A stretch of 64,000 nucleotides of DNA from Nitrospira sp. CG24A (lineage in GTDB: Bacteria > Nitrospirota > Nitrospiria > Nitrospirales > Nitrospiraceae). A program made the translations under genes and the position numbers. Of the stretch, positions 37,894-46,598 are shown piece by piece; within the stretch, counting starts at the first letter, position 1, and every line of letters starts with the position of its first letter. The stretch is taken from the NCBI GenBank assembly GCA_002869925.2, contig NEWT02000035.1:252277-316276 (forward strand). The letters are read 5' to 3'. The notes under the pieces were generated by a model. That model was not told the origin of the DNA, ran no database searches, and saw only the letters and a list, made by a program, of their open reading frames with translations.

Positions 37894-38715
37894 TTATATT
37901 CCCAGGGTTGTGAGGGGTCGTCCAGTCTGTTCAGTCAACAAGCGATCCGGTACCAGGTCCGTCTCGACGGTTCTGGCTAACGTCAGGGCAAAGACCTGCC
38001 CGCTGCCGGCTTTTCGTAGGGTTTTTGCGCATTCATTCACGGTAGTACCGGTGGTGAAGACATCGTCCACGAGGAGAATACGCTTTCCTGCAAGATCGTG
38101 TGGCCTACGGATCGTAAATGCATTCCGTAGATTTCGTAGCCGTGCCTGTCGCGATAAGGCGGTTTGAGGATCGGTGAGGGCGGTTCTGACAAGGTTGGTT
38201 GCTGAAACCGGGCGAGACAGGTGACGGCCGAGCTGATCGGCTAACAGCAACGATTGGTTAAATTCACGCGTGCGTAGGCGAGCCGGGTGTAACGGTACGG
38301 GAATAATCACGTCGGCGTCGAGTCCCTGTGGTAGGGCGTTGAGCATGAGTTGGGCGAGTGGCCGCGCGAGGGTCAGTTTCCCGCGGTATTTGAATGAGCA
38401 GATGGCGTCCCGCAGGGGCGGGAGATAGGGGAAGAGGGTCCAGGCTCGTTCAAAGTCAGGGGGCTGTTCCTGGCAGTGCTGGCATTGATGGTTCGGTGTA
38501 TAGGTCGTCGCTATCGGTGAGACAAAGGGTTGATCGCAGCGGGCACACACCGGCTGATGGAGTGGGCTGATGGTGTGCCAGCACGCGGCGCAGAAGAAGG
38601 GCACTGGGTCGGTGCTGAGCGAGTGGCCACACGAGAGGCATTCCACTGGCAGGACGAACCGAAGGAGCTGACGACATCGTCCCATCAGCCGATCTTGTGT
38701 GTCTTCACGTAACAT
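37894..38715 (-). CDS. comF: ComF-family phosphoribosyltransferase-like protein
   Basis: A 273-residue protein with an N-terminal double zinc finger (ECLSCGHS, FCAACWHT, CARCDQPF, CQHCQ) and a C-terminal type I phosphoribosyltransferase domain with the PRPP loop ILLVDDVFTTGTTVNECA and VPLHPARLRTREFNQSL. ComF is needed for DNA uptake in naturally competent bacteria. Competence here is only a possibility: the helix-hairpin-helix lipoprotein at 30.2 kb is another hint, but no ComEC or DprA is in the window. Confidence 0.9.
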   Translation of the reverse strand: MLREDTQDRLMGRCRQLLRFVLPVECLSCGHSLSTDPVPFFCAACWHTISPLHQPVCARCDQPFVSPIATTYTPNHQCQHCQEQPPDFERAWTLFPYLPPLRDAICSFKYRGKLTLARPLAQLMLNALPQGLDADVIIPVPLHPARLRTREFNQSLLLADQLGRHLSRPVSATNLVRTALTDPQTALSRQARLRNLRNAFTIRRPHDLAGKRILLVDDVFTTGTTVNECAKTLRKAGSGQVFALTLARTVETDLVPDRLLTEQTGRPLTTLGI

Positions 38716-38986
38716 GAGTCGGGAAAGCGCTCCGATTACCGTGTGTATTTCTTCTATGAGACTATCCTGCGTCCTTCAAGGTTGTTGCCCTGCAAACGGT
38801 TATGATATACGAAGGCAGTAGGATATTGAAACTGTTCTGCCTGCGCGACAGCTGTGATGGGCGAGAATAGATAGTGCGTCATGTTTGATGGCATTCGATG
38901 AACCCGATTGGAACACTACATCAGATAAAGCGCGCGTCCATTCATCCCTACTGCGGATCCGGGTTTAGAGAGAGACGTCGATCGCC

Positions 38987-39685
38987 ATGGTGAGATTTGA
39001 CCAGGTGTCGAAAGTGTACGAGCGGAGCGGTGACACCATCATCGGTCTCGATCGGGTCACGATCGAAGTGGGAAAGGGAGACTTCTGCGCCTTTATCGGT
39101 CCCAGCGGTTGCGGAAAGAGTACGCTACTGAACCTGGTTGGCGGGTTGGATGTGCCGACTTCGGGAGAGATTCTTCTCGGAGGGCGTTCGACCAGTGGAT
39201 TTACGAGCGACGACTGGACGAGGATCAGGCGGGAGACTGTTGGGATTATCTTCCAAGCCTTCCATCTCATTCCAGGGTTGACGGCAGCGGAGAATGTTGC
39301 GTTTCCGTTATTGTTGCGCGGGGAGCGGGGAGCATCGGTCCAAGCCCGTGTTGCAGAGGTGATTGACTTGGTCTCAATGACCGCGCGACGACACCATCGC
39401 CCCAGCGAGCTCTCCGGCGGTGAGCAACAGCGTGTGGCGATTGCGCGAGCGATCGTGCATCAGCCCCAGATCATTCTCGCCGACGAGCCGACCGGCAATT
39501 TGGACTCTCAGCATGGGGCCGAAATTATCGTGCTCCTTCGGTCGCTCGTTCAGCGCGTTGGCCAAACGATACTGCTCGTGACTCATAGCACCGAAGCCGC
39601 TCGGGCTGCCGATTACGTCTGGGCTATGAAGGATGGGAGGCTGATGACGAGAACGCAGCATGAGCCGGTCACGGTCGTCGCGTGA
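38987..39685 (+). CDS. LolD-like ABC transporter ATP-binding protein
   Basis: A 232-residue ATPase with Walker A GPSGCGKST, signature [15 protein letters not shown] and Walker [13 protein letters not shown], closest in style to LolD/FtsE proteins that work with FtsX-fold permeases. A matching permease is encoded 1.4 kb downstream (41052-43658), with pyrD and a convergent luxR-like gene in between. Its TGA overlaps the pyrD ATG (TGATG), so it is coupled to pyrD. Lipoprotein or lipid export is plausible. Confidence 0.9.
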   Translation: MVRFDQVSKVYERSGDTIIGLDRVTIEVGKGDFCAFIGPSGCGKSTLLNLVGGLDVPTSGEILLGGRSTSGFTSDDWTRIRRETVGIIFQAFHLIPGLTAAENVAFPLLLRGERGASVQARVAEVIDLVSMTARRHHRPSELSGGEQQRVAIARAIVHQPQIILADEPTGNLDSQHGAEIIVLLRSLVQRVGQTILLVTHSTEAARAADYVWAMKDGRLMTRTQHEPVTVVA

Positions 39686-40611
39686 TGGATCTGTCGACCA
39701 CCATCGCCGGCGTACGATTTCCCAGTTGTTTCATGAATGCCTCAGGGGCGCTCTGTGTCACGCGTGATGAACTGCTGGCCCTCGGTCGATCGCACGCTGG
39801 GGCTATTGTCACGAAGTCGATGACGGTTGAGCCGCGAGACGGCAATCCCACGCCCCGGTACTATGCGTTTCCCGGCGGGTCCATTAACTCGATGGGTTTG
39901 CCGAATCTCGGATACCAGGCGTATGCCGCACTCATTCCTGAATTGAAGGAATTCGGAAAGCCGGTTATCGCCAGTGTGGCAGGTCTGTGTGAAGATGATT
40001 TCCCGACGATCGCGGCCATCATCAATGCGGCGAAGCCTGACTTGATCGAGGTCAATCTTTCGTGTCCCAACATTCCTGGCAAGCCTCAGATCGGCTATGA
40101 CGCTGAAGCGTCCGAGCGGTTGTTGAAGCGGGTTCGCAAGGTCATCACGGTTCCGATGGGGGTCAAGTTGCCTCCGTATTTCGACCCCGCCCATCATACA
40201 GCGATGGGAGAGGTCATCGGCCGTTGCGGGGTTGATTTCCTCAACCTGATTAACTCGGTCGGCAACGGGTTGGTCGTTGATCCTGAACGCGAGGCGGTCG
40301 TCATCAAGCCCAAGGGCGGATTCGGGGGGCTGGGAGGTACGATCATCAAGCCGGTTGCGCTGGCCAACGTACGGGCTTTTTGGAAGATCTTCGAAGGGCG
40401 AATCCCAATCATCGGGACCGGCGGTGTCGTCCACGGCGTGGATGCGTTCGAACACCTGCTCTGCGGCGCGTCGGCCGTGCAGATCGGGACGGTGTTGGTG
40501 GAGGAGGGCGTCAGTGTATTTGGCCGATTGGAAACAGAATTGGCGGCTCAGTTCAGCAAGAAGGGCTATGCGAAGTTGGAGGACTGCCGGGGGAAATTAC
40601 AAGAACTATAG
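39685..40611 (+). CDS. pyrD: Dihydroorotate dehydrogenase, class 1A type
   Basis: A 308-residue flavoenzyme oxidising dihydroorotate to orotate in pyrimidine synthesis. The active-site segment NLSCPNIPGKPQIGYD has the catalytic cysteine of class 1 enzymes (class 2 uses serine). GSINSMGLPNLGYQAY, PMGVKLPPYFD and VIKPKGGFGGLGG match the class 1A, fumarate-reducing soluble subclass, as I remember from Lactococcus and yeast. No pyrK electron-transfer partner gene adjoins, which agrees with 1A. The ATG at 39685 overlaps the ABC ATPase stop. Confidence 0.9.
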   Translation: MDLSTTIAGVRFPSCFMNASGALCVTRDELLALGRSHAGAIVTKSMTVEPRDGNPTPRYYAFPGGSINSMGLPNLGYQAYAALIPELKEFGKPVIASVAGLCEDDFPTIAAIINAAKPDLIEVNLSCPNIPGKPQIGYDAEASERLLKRVRKVITVPMGVKLPPYFDPAHHTAMGEVIGRCGVDFLNLINSVGNGLVVDPEREAVVIKPKGGFGGLGGTIIKPVALANVRAFWKIFEGRIPIIGTGGVVHGVDAFEHLLCGASAVQIGTVLVEEGVSVFGRLETELAAQFSKKGYAKLEDCRGKLQEL

Positions 40612-40613
40612 GC

Positions 40614-40886
40614 TTACTTGGCCCCGAACGTCTTGGCAAGGAGGCCCAGTTGCAGAGCCCGTCGGAGTAGTTGCGCCACGTTTCTCACGTTCAACCGTCG
40701 CATTAAGTTGAATCGGTGCACTTCGACTGTGCGCACGCTGATCTCCAGAACGTCCGCAATCTCACGGTTCGTGTGTCCGATCGACACCAGACGAAGGATT
40801 TCACGTTGCCGAGGTGTGAGGAGTTCGGCGTCTATCTTCTCATGTCGCGGTTGGATTTTTCGGCTCGAAGCAGTGTATGCGCCCAT
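40614..40886 (-). CDS. Short LuxR/GerE-type HTH regulator
   Basis: A 90-residue protein that is essentially one GerE helix-turn-helix: LLTPRQREILRLVSIGHTNR, then EIADVLEISVRTVEVHRFNL. There is no receiver or ligand domain, so it is a stand-alone DNA-binding unit; its activity would be set by level or partners. GAGGGG lies before the ATG at 40886. It is convergent with pyrD (2 bp apart) and divergent from the large FtsX-fold permease, whose promoter it might control. Confidence 0.85.
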   Translation of the reverse strand: MGAYTASSRKIQPRHEKIDAELLTPRQREILRLVSIGHTNREIADVLEISVRTVEVHRFNLMRRLNVRNVAQLLRRALQLGLLAKTFGAK

Positions 40887-41051
40887 CAATCCCCTCTTTT
40901 CATCGACTCAAGTGAGTCTACCAAAGGTCCGTTTGACTGTAAACAAAACGGCTGATTTGTGCTGGGTTCCGTGTCAGACTCGAACCATTCGAGTCGTCCT
41001 CTCTCCCTCATCCTGTAGGGTTCGTTCCATTCATCACCTTTCCCAGATTCT

Positions 41052-43658
41052 ATGATTATACCACTCGCTTTGATTCGCGCTCATGCGTTCCAGCGGCCAT
41101 TTCGCACGCTGCTCAGCGTCGCCGGGGTGGCATTGGGGGTCCTGGCCTCCGTGGCCATTGGGACCGCAAACGTTCAAGTGTTGCGATCCTTTGAGCAAGC
41201 GGTCACGACGGTAGCCGGTTCTGCCACATTGGAAGTGGCAGGCCATGATCTGGGGGTGGATGAGTCGGCGATCACGGCTATCCGTGCGGTCGAGGGGGTC
41301 GTGAGCGCCGCACCGGTTATTGAAGAGTCGGTGGTCATCGCCCAGGGGGAAGCGCATGGCCAGGTGCTTCAGATATTGGGGCTGGATTTACTCTCAGAGG
41401 TTGGGGCGCGTGGCTTTCAGATTCCGAAGGCTGAGGACCTCGATATGCTGGAGATGCTCCTCGCTCCGGACGCCCTGTATCTTGGCCGGCAAGTGGCGGC
41501 TGACTGGCACGTGGGAGTCGGTCATGTCCTTGAGGTGATGGTGGGAGGCCGTGTTATACGGTTGAGGATCGCAGGTCTTATCCATAGCGAGGAGGCCCGC
41601 TCCTCCCTCTGGGATCGGCTGGCGGTCATGGATATTGCTGCGGCGCAGGTGTTGTTTCAATCGATCGGGCGGTTGGATCGGATCGATTTGGTAACGATGC
41701 CTGGCCGATCGCTCGACGGCATCGCCGCCTCTCTGCGCGTAGTTCTCCCTCCCCATCTTGTTGTGCAACGGCCGGCACAGCGGACCAAGCAAGTCGAGAA
41801 CATGGTCTGGGCCTTCCAGCTCAATCTGTCAGTCATGAGCTGGGTAGGGCTACTCGTCGGGGTGTTCTTGATCTACAACACGATTGCCTTTGTTGTGGCG
41901 CAGCGGAGGCGGGAGATCGGCATCTACCGCGCACTCGGCATGACAGAGCGGCGAGTCATGGGCCTGTTTCTCATGGAAGCTGGACTGCTCGGTCTTTTAG
42001 GCGGACTCTTGGGAGGTGTTGGCGGGGTCTGGCTGTCCAAGGGGTTGGTGTCACTCGTCAACCGGACGGTGTCCGATCTCTATGCGCCGGTTGTGTCTAG
42101 CGGGATGATCTTGTCGATGGATATCCTGACCCTTACGGCAGTGGCAAAAGGAGTGCTACTCGGGACCGTGGTTTCGATGGTGGGAGCCTTGGGCCCCAGT
42201 GTGGAGGCCGGCAGGACTGTGACGGTTCGTGCGTTGTCGCCAGGAGACTATGAATCGACGAATCAGCTGAGGGCTGGGCTGTGGGGCTGGATCAGCCTCG
42301 CGTTGTTCGTGCTCGCAGGCCTCTGTTCGCTGATGGGTCCCATTGGAGACTTGCCGCTCTTTGGTTATGTCGCGACCATGTGTCTTTTGGGGGCGCTCTC
42401 CTGTCTTTCGCCGATGTGTATCAAGGCGTTGGGATGGCGGCATCTTCGACGAGAAAGCCAGACGATGGTGGTCGGAGGGAGCCTACGGCTCATTGCAGCA
42501 GATCAAGCCGCGCGTCATCCGGGCCGGAATGCGGTGACGGTGTCGGCGTTGATGGTGGGGTTGTCGATCATGATCGGTGTGGTGGTCATGGTTCGGAGCT
42601 TCCGTGACACGGTCGAGTTCTGGGTGGACGAAACCGTCATGGCCGATCTCATTGTGGCTCCACAGTCCTGGCTTCATGGAAAACAGGCAGGGCAGGCTTC
42701 GCGTGCCCTGCCGGGAACCTGGGATTCAACGCTATCGGCGATCGACGGGATTGCAGCCGTTGACACCTATCGTGAGGCGTATGTGGGCGTCGAGGGTCAA
42801 TCGGTCGCGCTGGTGTCACGAGATCTTCGGCTCCATGCACAACGTAGCCGGTATCTGATGATCCATGGAGACTCAAGCGCGGCCTTGAGGCGAGCGGCTG
42901 AAGCTGGAGGCGCTCTCCTGTCGGAAGTGTTGGCGACTCGGTTACAGCTTCGCGAAGGGGATACGGTCATGATTACCACGCCGGCGGGTCCCGCCGCCGT
43001 GCCCGTTGCAGGGATCTTTTACGATTACGCGACCGACGGTGGGAAGATGGTGATGGATCGCTCATGGTATCGGCAACAATGGCACGATGACCGGGTGACC
43101 GTGTATTCCGTCTACCTGGCTTCCGGGGCCGATGCTGAGCACGTACGGCAGTCGATTGTGGCACATGTGGCCGGGTTGGATGGAATGACGCTCCCGCCGT
43201 TGGTCATCCGTAATCACGAATTGCGGCGGGAAATTCTTGAGATTTTCGACCGCTCCTTCATCTTGACCTATGTCCTTGAAGCCATCGCCGTGCTGGTGGC
43301 TGTCCTTGGCATCGTCAACACCTTGGTGACGGCCGTCCTTGAGCGGCGACGTGAATTTGCCGCGCTCCGGGCGATCGGGGCCAGTACGAGGCAGGTAGAA
43401 CGACTCGTGTTGTGGGAAGCAGCCTACCTCGGGCTGATCGGGGCGGCGTTGGGCGTCGCAGGAGGCTTGCTGCTCGCCCTCTTGCTCATCCGCGTCATCA
43501 ATAAACAATCCTTCGGCTGGACGATCCAGATGACGATCCCAGGTGGAGTGATTCTGCAAGCCGTAGGACTCGCACTCACGGCAGCCTTGGTTGCCGGCTA
43601 CTGGCCTGCGCGTTGGGCAGCAAGACAACCGGTGGTGGAAGGGTTAAGAGAGGAATAG
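41052..43658 (+). CDS. Large FtsX-family ABC permease (868 aa)
   Basis: An 868-residue permease with two FtsX domains. It has an N-terminal helix, a periplasmic domain, a four-helix group around 260-410 with VAQRRREIGIYRALGMTERR, more helices near 415-460 and 500-515, a second periplasmic domain (about 520-730), and three final helices with LERRREFAALRAIGASTRQV. This duplicated architecture is typical of lipoprotein or lipid exporters that pair with LolD-like ATPases; the likely partner is at 38987-39685. A GC-rich repeat follows its stop. Confidence 0.88.
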   Translation: MIIPLALIRAHAFQRPFRTLLSVAGVALGVLASVAIGTANVQVLRSFEQAVTTVAGSATLEVAGHDLGVDESAITAIRAVEGVVSAAPVIEESVVIAQGEAHGQVLQILGLDLLSEVGARGFQIPKAEDLDMLEMLLAPDALYLGRQVAADWHVGVGHVLEVMVGGRVIRLRIAGLIHSEEARSSLWDRLAVMDIAAAQVLFQSIGRLDRIDLVTMPGRSLDGIAASLRVVLPPHLVVQRPAQRTKQVENMVWAFQLNLSVMSWVGLLVGVFLIYNTIAFVVAQRRREIGIYRALGMTERRVMGLFLMEAGLLGLLGGLLGGVGGVWLSKGLVSLVNRTVSDLYAPVVSSGMILSMDILTLTAVAKGVLLGTVVSMVGALGPSVEAGRTVTVRALSPGDYESTNQLRAGLWGWISLALFVLAGLCSLMGPIGDLPLFGYVATMCLLGALSCLSPMCIKALGWRHLRRESQTMVVGGSLRLIAADQAARHPGRNAVTVSALMVGLSIMIGVVVMVRSFRDTVEFWVDETVMADLIVAPQSWLHGKQAGQASRALPGTWDSTLSAIDGIAAVDTYREAYVGVEGQSVALVSRDLRLHAQRSRYLMIHGDSSAALRRAAEAGGALLSEVLATRLQLREGDTVMITTPAGPAAVPVAGIFYDYATDGGKMVMDRSWYRQQWHDDRVTVYSVYLASGADAEHVRQSIVAHVAGLDGMTLPPLVIRNHELRREILEIFDRSFILTYVLEAIAVLVAVLGIVNTLVTAVLERRREFAALRAIGASTRQVERLVLWEAAYLGLIGAALGVAGGLLLALLLIRVINKQSFGWTIQMTIPGGVILQAVGLALTAALVAGYWPARWAARQPVVEGLREE

Positions 43659-43677
43659 CGACCCCGTTCATTCCTGT

Positions 43678-43735
43678 GCTCGCGCAACGCGCGGCCTGAG
43701 AAGGCCCTCGTTGGACGCGCGCAGTGGGAACGAAC
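43678..43735 (+). repeat. GC-rich intergenic repeat (family 2, copy 1)
   Basis: gctcgcgcaacgcgcggcct and cgttggacgcgcgcagtg are shared with 61167-61395. The element directly follows the FtsX-type permease gene. The shared words make a dispersed repeat likely; boundaries are approximate. Confidence 0.55.
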
Positions 43736-43876
43736 AAGCTCGCTATTCCTCCGCGTAGGGTGCAGTTGATAGGCAGAGGGGCGGTCGTTCGACGGGTGCA
43801 GTGGAGGACCAAGTCAGGCCGCTACTCTGGAAAAGGAAACCGAGCAAGCGTGGCCGGACCATTGGTACGCAGAGGA

Positions 43877-44464
43877 CTATGCGGCCACAGCCATACGATT
43901 GGCAAACGCGAGCGGCATATCTTTGCGATCTGATGGCGCGATTGTTAGGAGCGGCCTCGTGGCGTGCCCGATCTCTTCTGCGACCCAACATGTCGGGATT
44001 TTTTGAATGGCGATATTGTACAGGTTGACCGAGTCGTTATAGAACTCTCGCCGGTCGGCTATGGTGCTTTCCAGCACCGAGATGCGCTGCTGAATAGCGA
44101 CAAACTCTTCATTGGCTTTCAGATCTGGATACTGCTCGGCCACCGCAAAGAGTGTTCCTAAGGCCCCGACGATCTGATTTTCCGCCTGTGCCTTGTCGGT
44201 GACATTCAAGCTTTCGCGATAGGCATTGCGGGCTTTGGTCACAGATTCCAGCGTTTCCCGCTCGTGTGTCATGAAGCTATTACAGACTTGAACAAGCTTG
44301 GGAAGTTCATCATGCCGCTGCTTCAGGATGACGTCGATATTCGACCAGGCCTTGTTGATGTTGTTTGCCAGCCCGACCAGCCTGTTGTAGACGGCCACGA
44401 CATAGACGATGAGCACAGTCATGCCGCTCACAAACAGGCTTCCGATTATCAAGGTGCTGTTCAT
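43877..44464 (-). CDS. lemA: LemA-family membrane protein
   Basis: A 195-residue LemA-like protein: an N-terminal transmembrane helix (about 5-27), then the conserved VYNRLVGLANNINKAWSNID and a long helical bundle with IQQRISVLESTIADRREFYN. LemA proteins have no settled molecular role. The gene lies directly downstream of a GIDE-domain membrane protein gene on the same strand, a pairing I have seen in other bacteria, so the two may form one membrane complex. Confidence 0.9.
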   Translation of the reverse strand: MNSTLIIGSLFVSGMTVLIVYVVAVYNRLVGLANNINKAWSNIDVILKQRHDELPKLVQVCNSFMTHERETLESVTKARNAYRESLNVTDKAQAENQIVGALGTLFAVAEQYPDLKANEEFVAIQQRISVLESTIADRREFYNDSVNLYNIAIQKIPTCWVAEEIGHATRPLLTIAPSDRKDMPLAFANRMAVAA

Positions 44465-44489
44465 CGGCGCTCTCCTTTGGGTATGGCGA

Positions 44490-45800
44490 TTACGATATTG
44501 TTCTCAGATAGTATTTCACGAAGATGATCAAACATAATGCCGTGAGCGCCAGGCCTCCTGCTCCATACGCCCACATGTGCCATCGCAAGTGGGACCGTAA
44601 GTCTTTTTCGCTTCGATCCGAGATAATAAACTCATGGCCCCGGGTGCTCCCAATGTAGAGACGAGCGGCGTTCTCGACGCGTTCTGTTGCGCCGAGGTGT
44701 TCCTGTGCTGTTCCGAGGACGTAGACCTGTGTGTCTGGGAGGATGAATGATTCACGGCACCGAAGTGTTTTGCTTCCCAACCAATGTTCTGTTGAAATCC
44801 CCAGTCGATTCAGTCCGGCGATCGTCGTGGGGGGCAATGCTCCGAGCCAATCGTTTCGAACGATGCGTTCGTCCTGCAAGATCAGCTCGGCGTCGAGGGG
44901 TGCGACGAGCACGCGTCCAGTGGTATCACTGACAAAAAATGGCTGCTCCGATGTGCCTTTCGTAATGGTCTCCCACCGTGTATGTTTCCCGGAGCCGACG
45001 CGCTCTTCAACGGCATAGGTATAGAACACACAGGGAACCCCTCTGAATGGAGAAGAGAGGACCTGTTTTTCCGGCTGGGCCTGCCCACTGATCTCGACTA
45101 ATCCGAGCGCCAGTGAACGGATGGTCGAGGTTGGAATACTTTCGATCAAGCGCTTTCGTTGGAGAAGTAACCATCCTTCGGCGAAGAGCCAGAATCCTCC
45201 TAGGGTGCCGGCTGCCAAATAGAGAAAGGGGTGATCCGGTGTCCGACTCCACAGAGTGCTTCTCAAGGTTTTATCGATCCCGGCGGCGAAAATAATCCCT
45301 CCGATCCCGAGGGCGAGTCCGAAAAACAGCACCCAGAACCACAGGCCTTGAGCGTGTGAGCGTGGTGTCTTGAGTCCGGGCTGATGGCGAACCCTGTTGT
45401 TGCGTGTATGCTGCCTCGCCGCTGCCTGTGCATACAGCTCGGTTTCGCCGATCTGGATAGGCACCGCAGCGCCCCGGTAGGTCTCATTCAGGCGAGTGAG
45501 GCTTCCGTGCGGCAGCCACCACCCGCAACAGGAATCGCAGCTCAGGAAGGACGTGTGCGATACCGTCGAAGACTCCATGTGTTGTGTGCATCGAGGGCAG
45601 AGGGTCTCTGTTGTAACCGCGACGCCTCCTGTGCCACCAATCGCCTGCTTCAGCGAGCGATAATCTTCCACAAAGAAGTTTACTTCTCCCGCATCAAGCC
45701 AGAGTCCGTGTCCGGAGGAACAGACATCAAGCCCAGGGCCGTGGCTCGTTGGAACCTGAGTCAGGTCCTCCTGACAATCGGGGCATTTCATGGCAACCAT
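44490..45800 (-). CDS. Zinc-ribbon, GIDE-domain (E3-ligase-like) membrane protein
   Basis: A 436-residue protein. It opens with a zinc-ribbon module (CPDCQEDL, CSSGHGLWLDAGEV, a second pair CPRC and CDSCCGWWLPHGSL), then two transmembrane helices near 155-215, a central GIDE-like domain (SPFRGVPCVFYTYAVEERVG and PFFVSDTTGRVLVAPLDAEL), and a C-terminal helix. GIDE is the fold of mitochondrial MUL1-type E3 ligases; the bacterial version lacks an obvious RING, so ligase activity is not claimed. An internal ATG at 45791 is an alternative start. Confidence 0.82.
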   Translation of the reverse strand: MVAMKCPDCQEDLTQVPTSHGPGLDVCSSGHGLWLDAGEVNFFVEDYRSLKQAIGGTGGVAVTTETLCPRCTQHMESSTVSHTSFLSCDSCCGWWLPHGSLTRLNETYRGAAVPIQIGETELYAQAAARQHTRNNRVRHQPGLKTPRSHAQGLWFWVLFFGLALGIGGIIFAAGIDKTLRSTLWSRTPDHPFLYLAAGTLGGFWLFAEGWLLLQRKRLIESIPTSTIRSLALGLVEISGQAQPEKQVLSSPFRGVPCVFYTYAVEERVGSGKHTRWETITKGTSEQPFFVSDTTGRVLVAPLDAELILQDERIVRNDWLGALPPTTIAGLNRLGISTEHWLGSKTLRCRESFILPDTQVYVLGTAQEHLGATERVENAARLYIGSTRGHEFIISDRSEKDLRSHLRWHMWAYGAGGLALTALCLIIFVKYYLRTIS

Positions 45801-46061
45801 CGTATTCGAACTGTAGCAAGAATCGGGCAGGTGTCAACGCAATGCGATTGTAATCGCCTTGAGAAACAGGGGTTTCAGCGGGGTTATCAGCGGGCAATCG
45901 TGAAGCAGTGTGTGCCAGAGGAGAGTCTCGGTCTGGACATATTGTGCTGCGACCTGATGCAGCTCAGTTGACCCACGATATGAATCATATTTGAGCGTTT
46001 ACCTCCGTTCCTGGAGCAGGGGTGGCAAACTCACCACCTTCACCCTCTTACGCCAAACGTT
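45801..46061. other. Intergenic, nothing recognised
   Basis: About 260 bp upstream of the GIDE gene and downstream of the zeta-like gene. No gene or hairpin is convincing; the promoter for the GIDE-lemA unit should be here. Confidence 0.35.
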
Positions 46062-46587
46062 TCACGTCTCATTCTGAGCAACGCAGGAATGGTCATAGAC
46101 CGACCAGGCATGGGCCAATGGACGATACAGCCTATGATAATTGTCCCAACTGCGCTGAAAGCGTCGTAACACGGTTGCGCGAGGAATGTCATGCCCGCTT
46201 TGCCGAACTCGGGAAGCAATATGTTGAAGGGCAAGATGTGGCGAAGTGAGGGACAAGAATATGATGGTGATCTGGTATCCTGCTGCTTTCCATCCTGTCA
46301 AAAGTCGTAGATATGTTCTTCCACTCAAAGTACTCTCAAAAGAAAAATTCTTTCGATCCTTCGCCAATCGTGTGAGTTCCATCAGGACAAGCCTGCCTGC
46401 TTGCCGTGCGGCCAGTTCAGGTCGAAGGGGTGAACGCCCACCAGCGATGAGATCGGCATTGACGAAATGAAACACGTGAGTCTGACGGAGAAGAAACTCT
46501 CTGGCGAAGGTGGTCTTCCCGGCGCCATTTGGTCCGGCAATGATAATGGATAATGCAGTGGGGGGATCGAACGGTTTGGGTGCTCAC
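46062..46587 (-). CDS. Zeta-toxin-like P-loop protein with apparent frameshift
   Basis: The conserved frame encodes IIIAGPNGAGKTTFAREFLL (Walker A) followed by FVNADLIAGG, FSFESTLSGRTYLRLL and RVRQSGHDIPRATVLRRF, the pattern of small zeta-toxin-family kinases. In this frame there is no ATG, GTG or TTG upstream of Walker A before a stop. A GTG at 46587, 11 bp after bioB, would give a natural start (MSTQTVRSP) if one base is removed from the six-G run at 46560-46565 (plus strand). The gene is therefore frameshifted, misassembled by one base, or uses a rare start. The C-terminus is also a little short. Confidence 0.65.
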
Positions 46588-46598
46588 GGTGGGGCCTG

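Noticed and set aside
43678..43735. CRISPR-like array of GC-rich words
   Set aside because: There are no regularly spaced identical repeats with unique spacers and no cas genes anywhere in the window.
46022..46249. 75-residue plus-strand frame opposite the zeta-like gene
   Set aside because: The minus strand shows conserved zeta-family motifs; the plus frame is their shadow.
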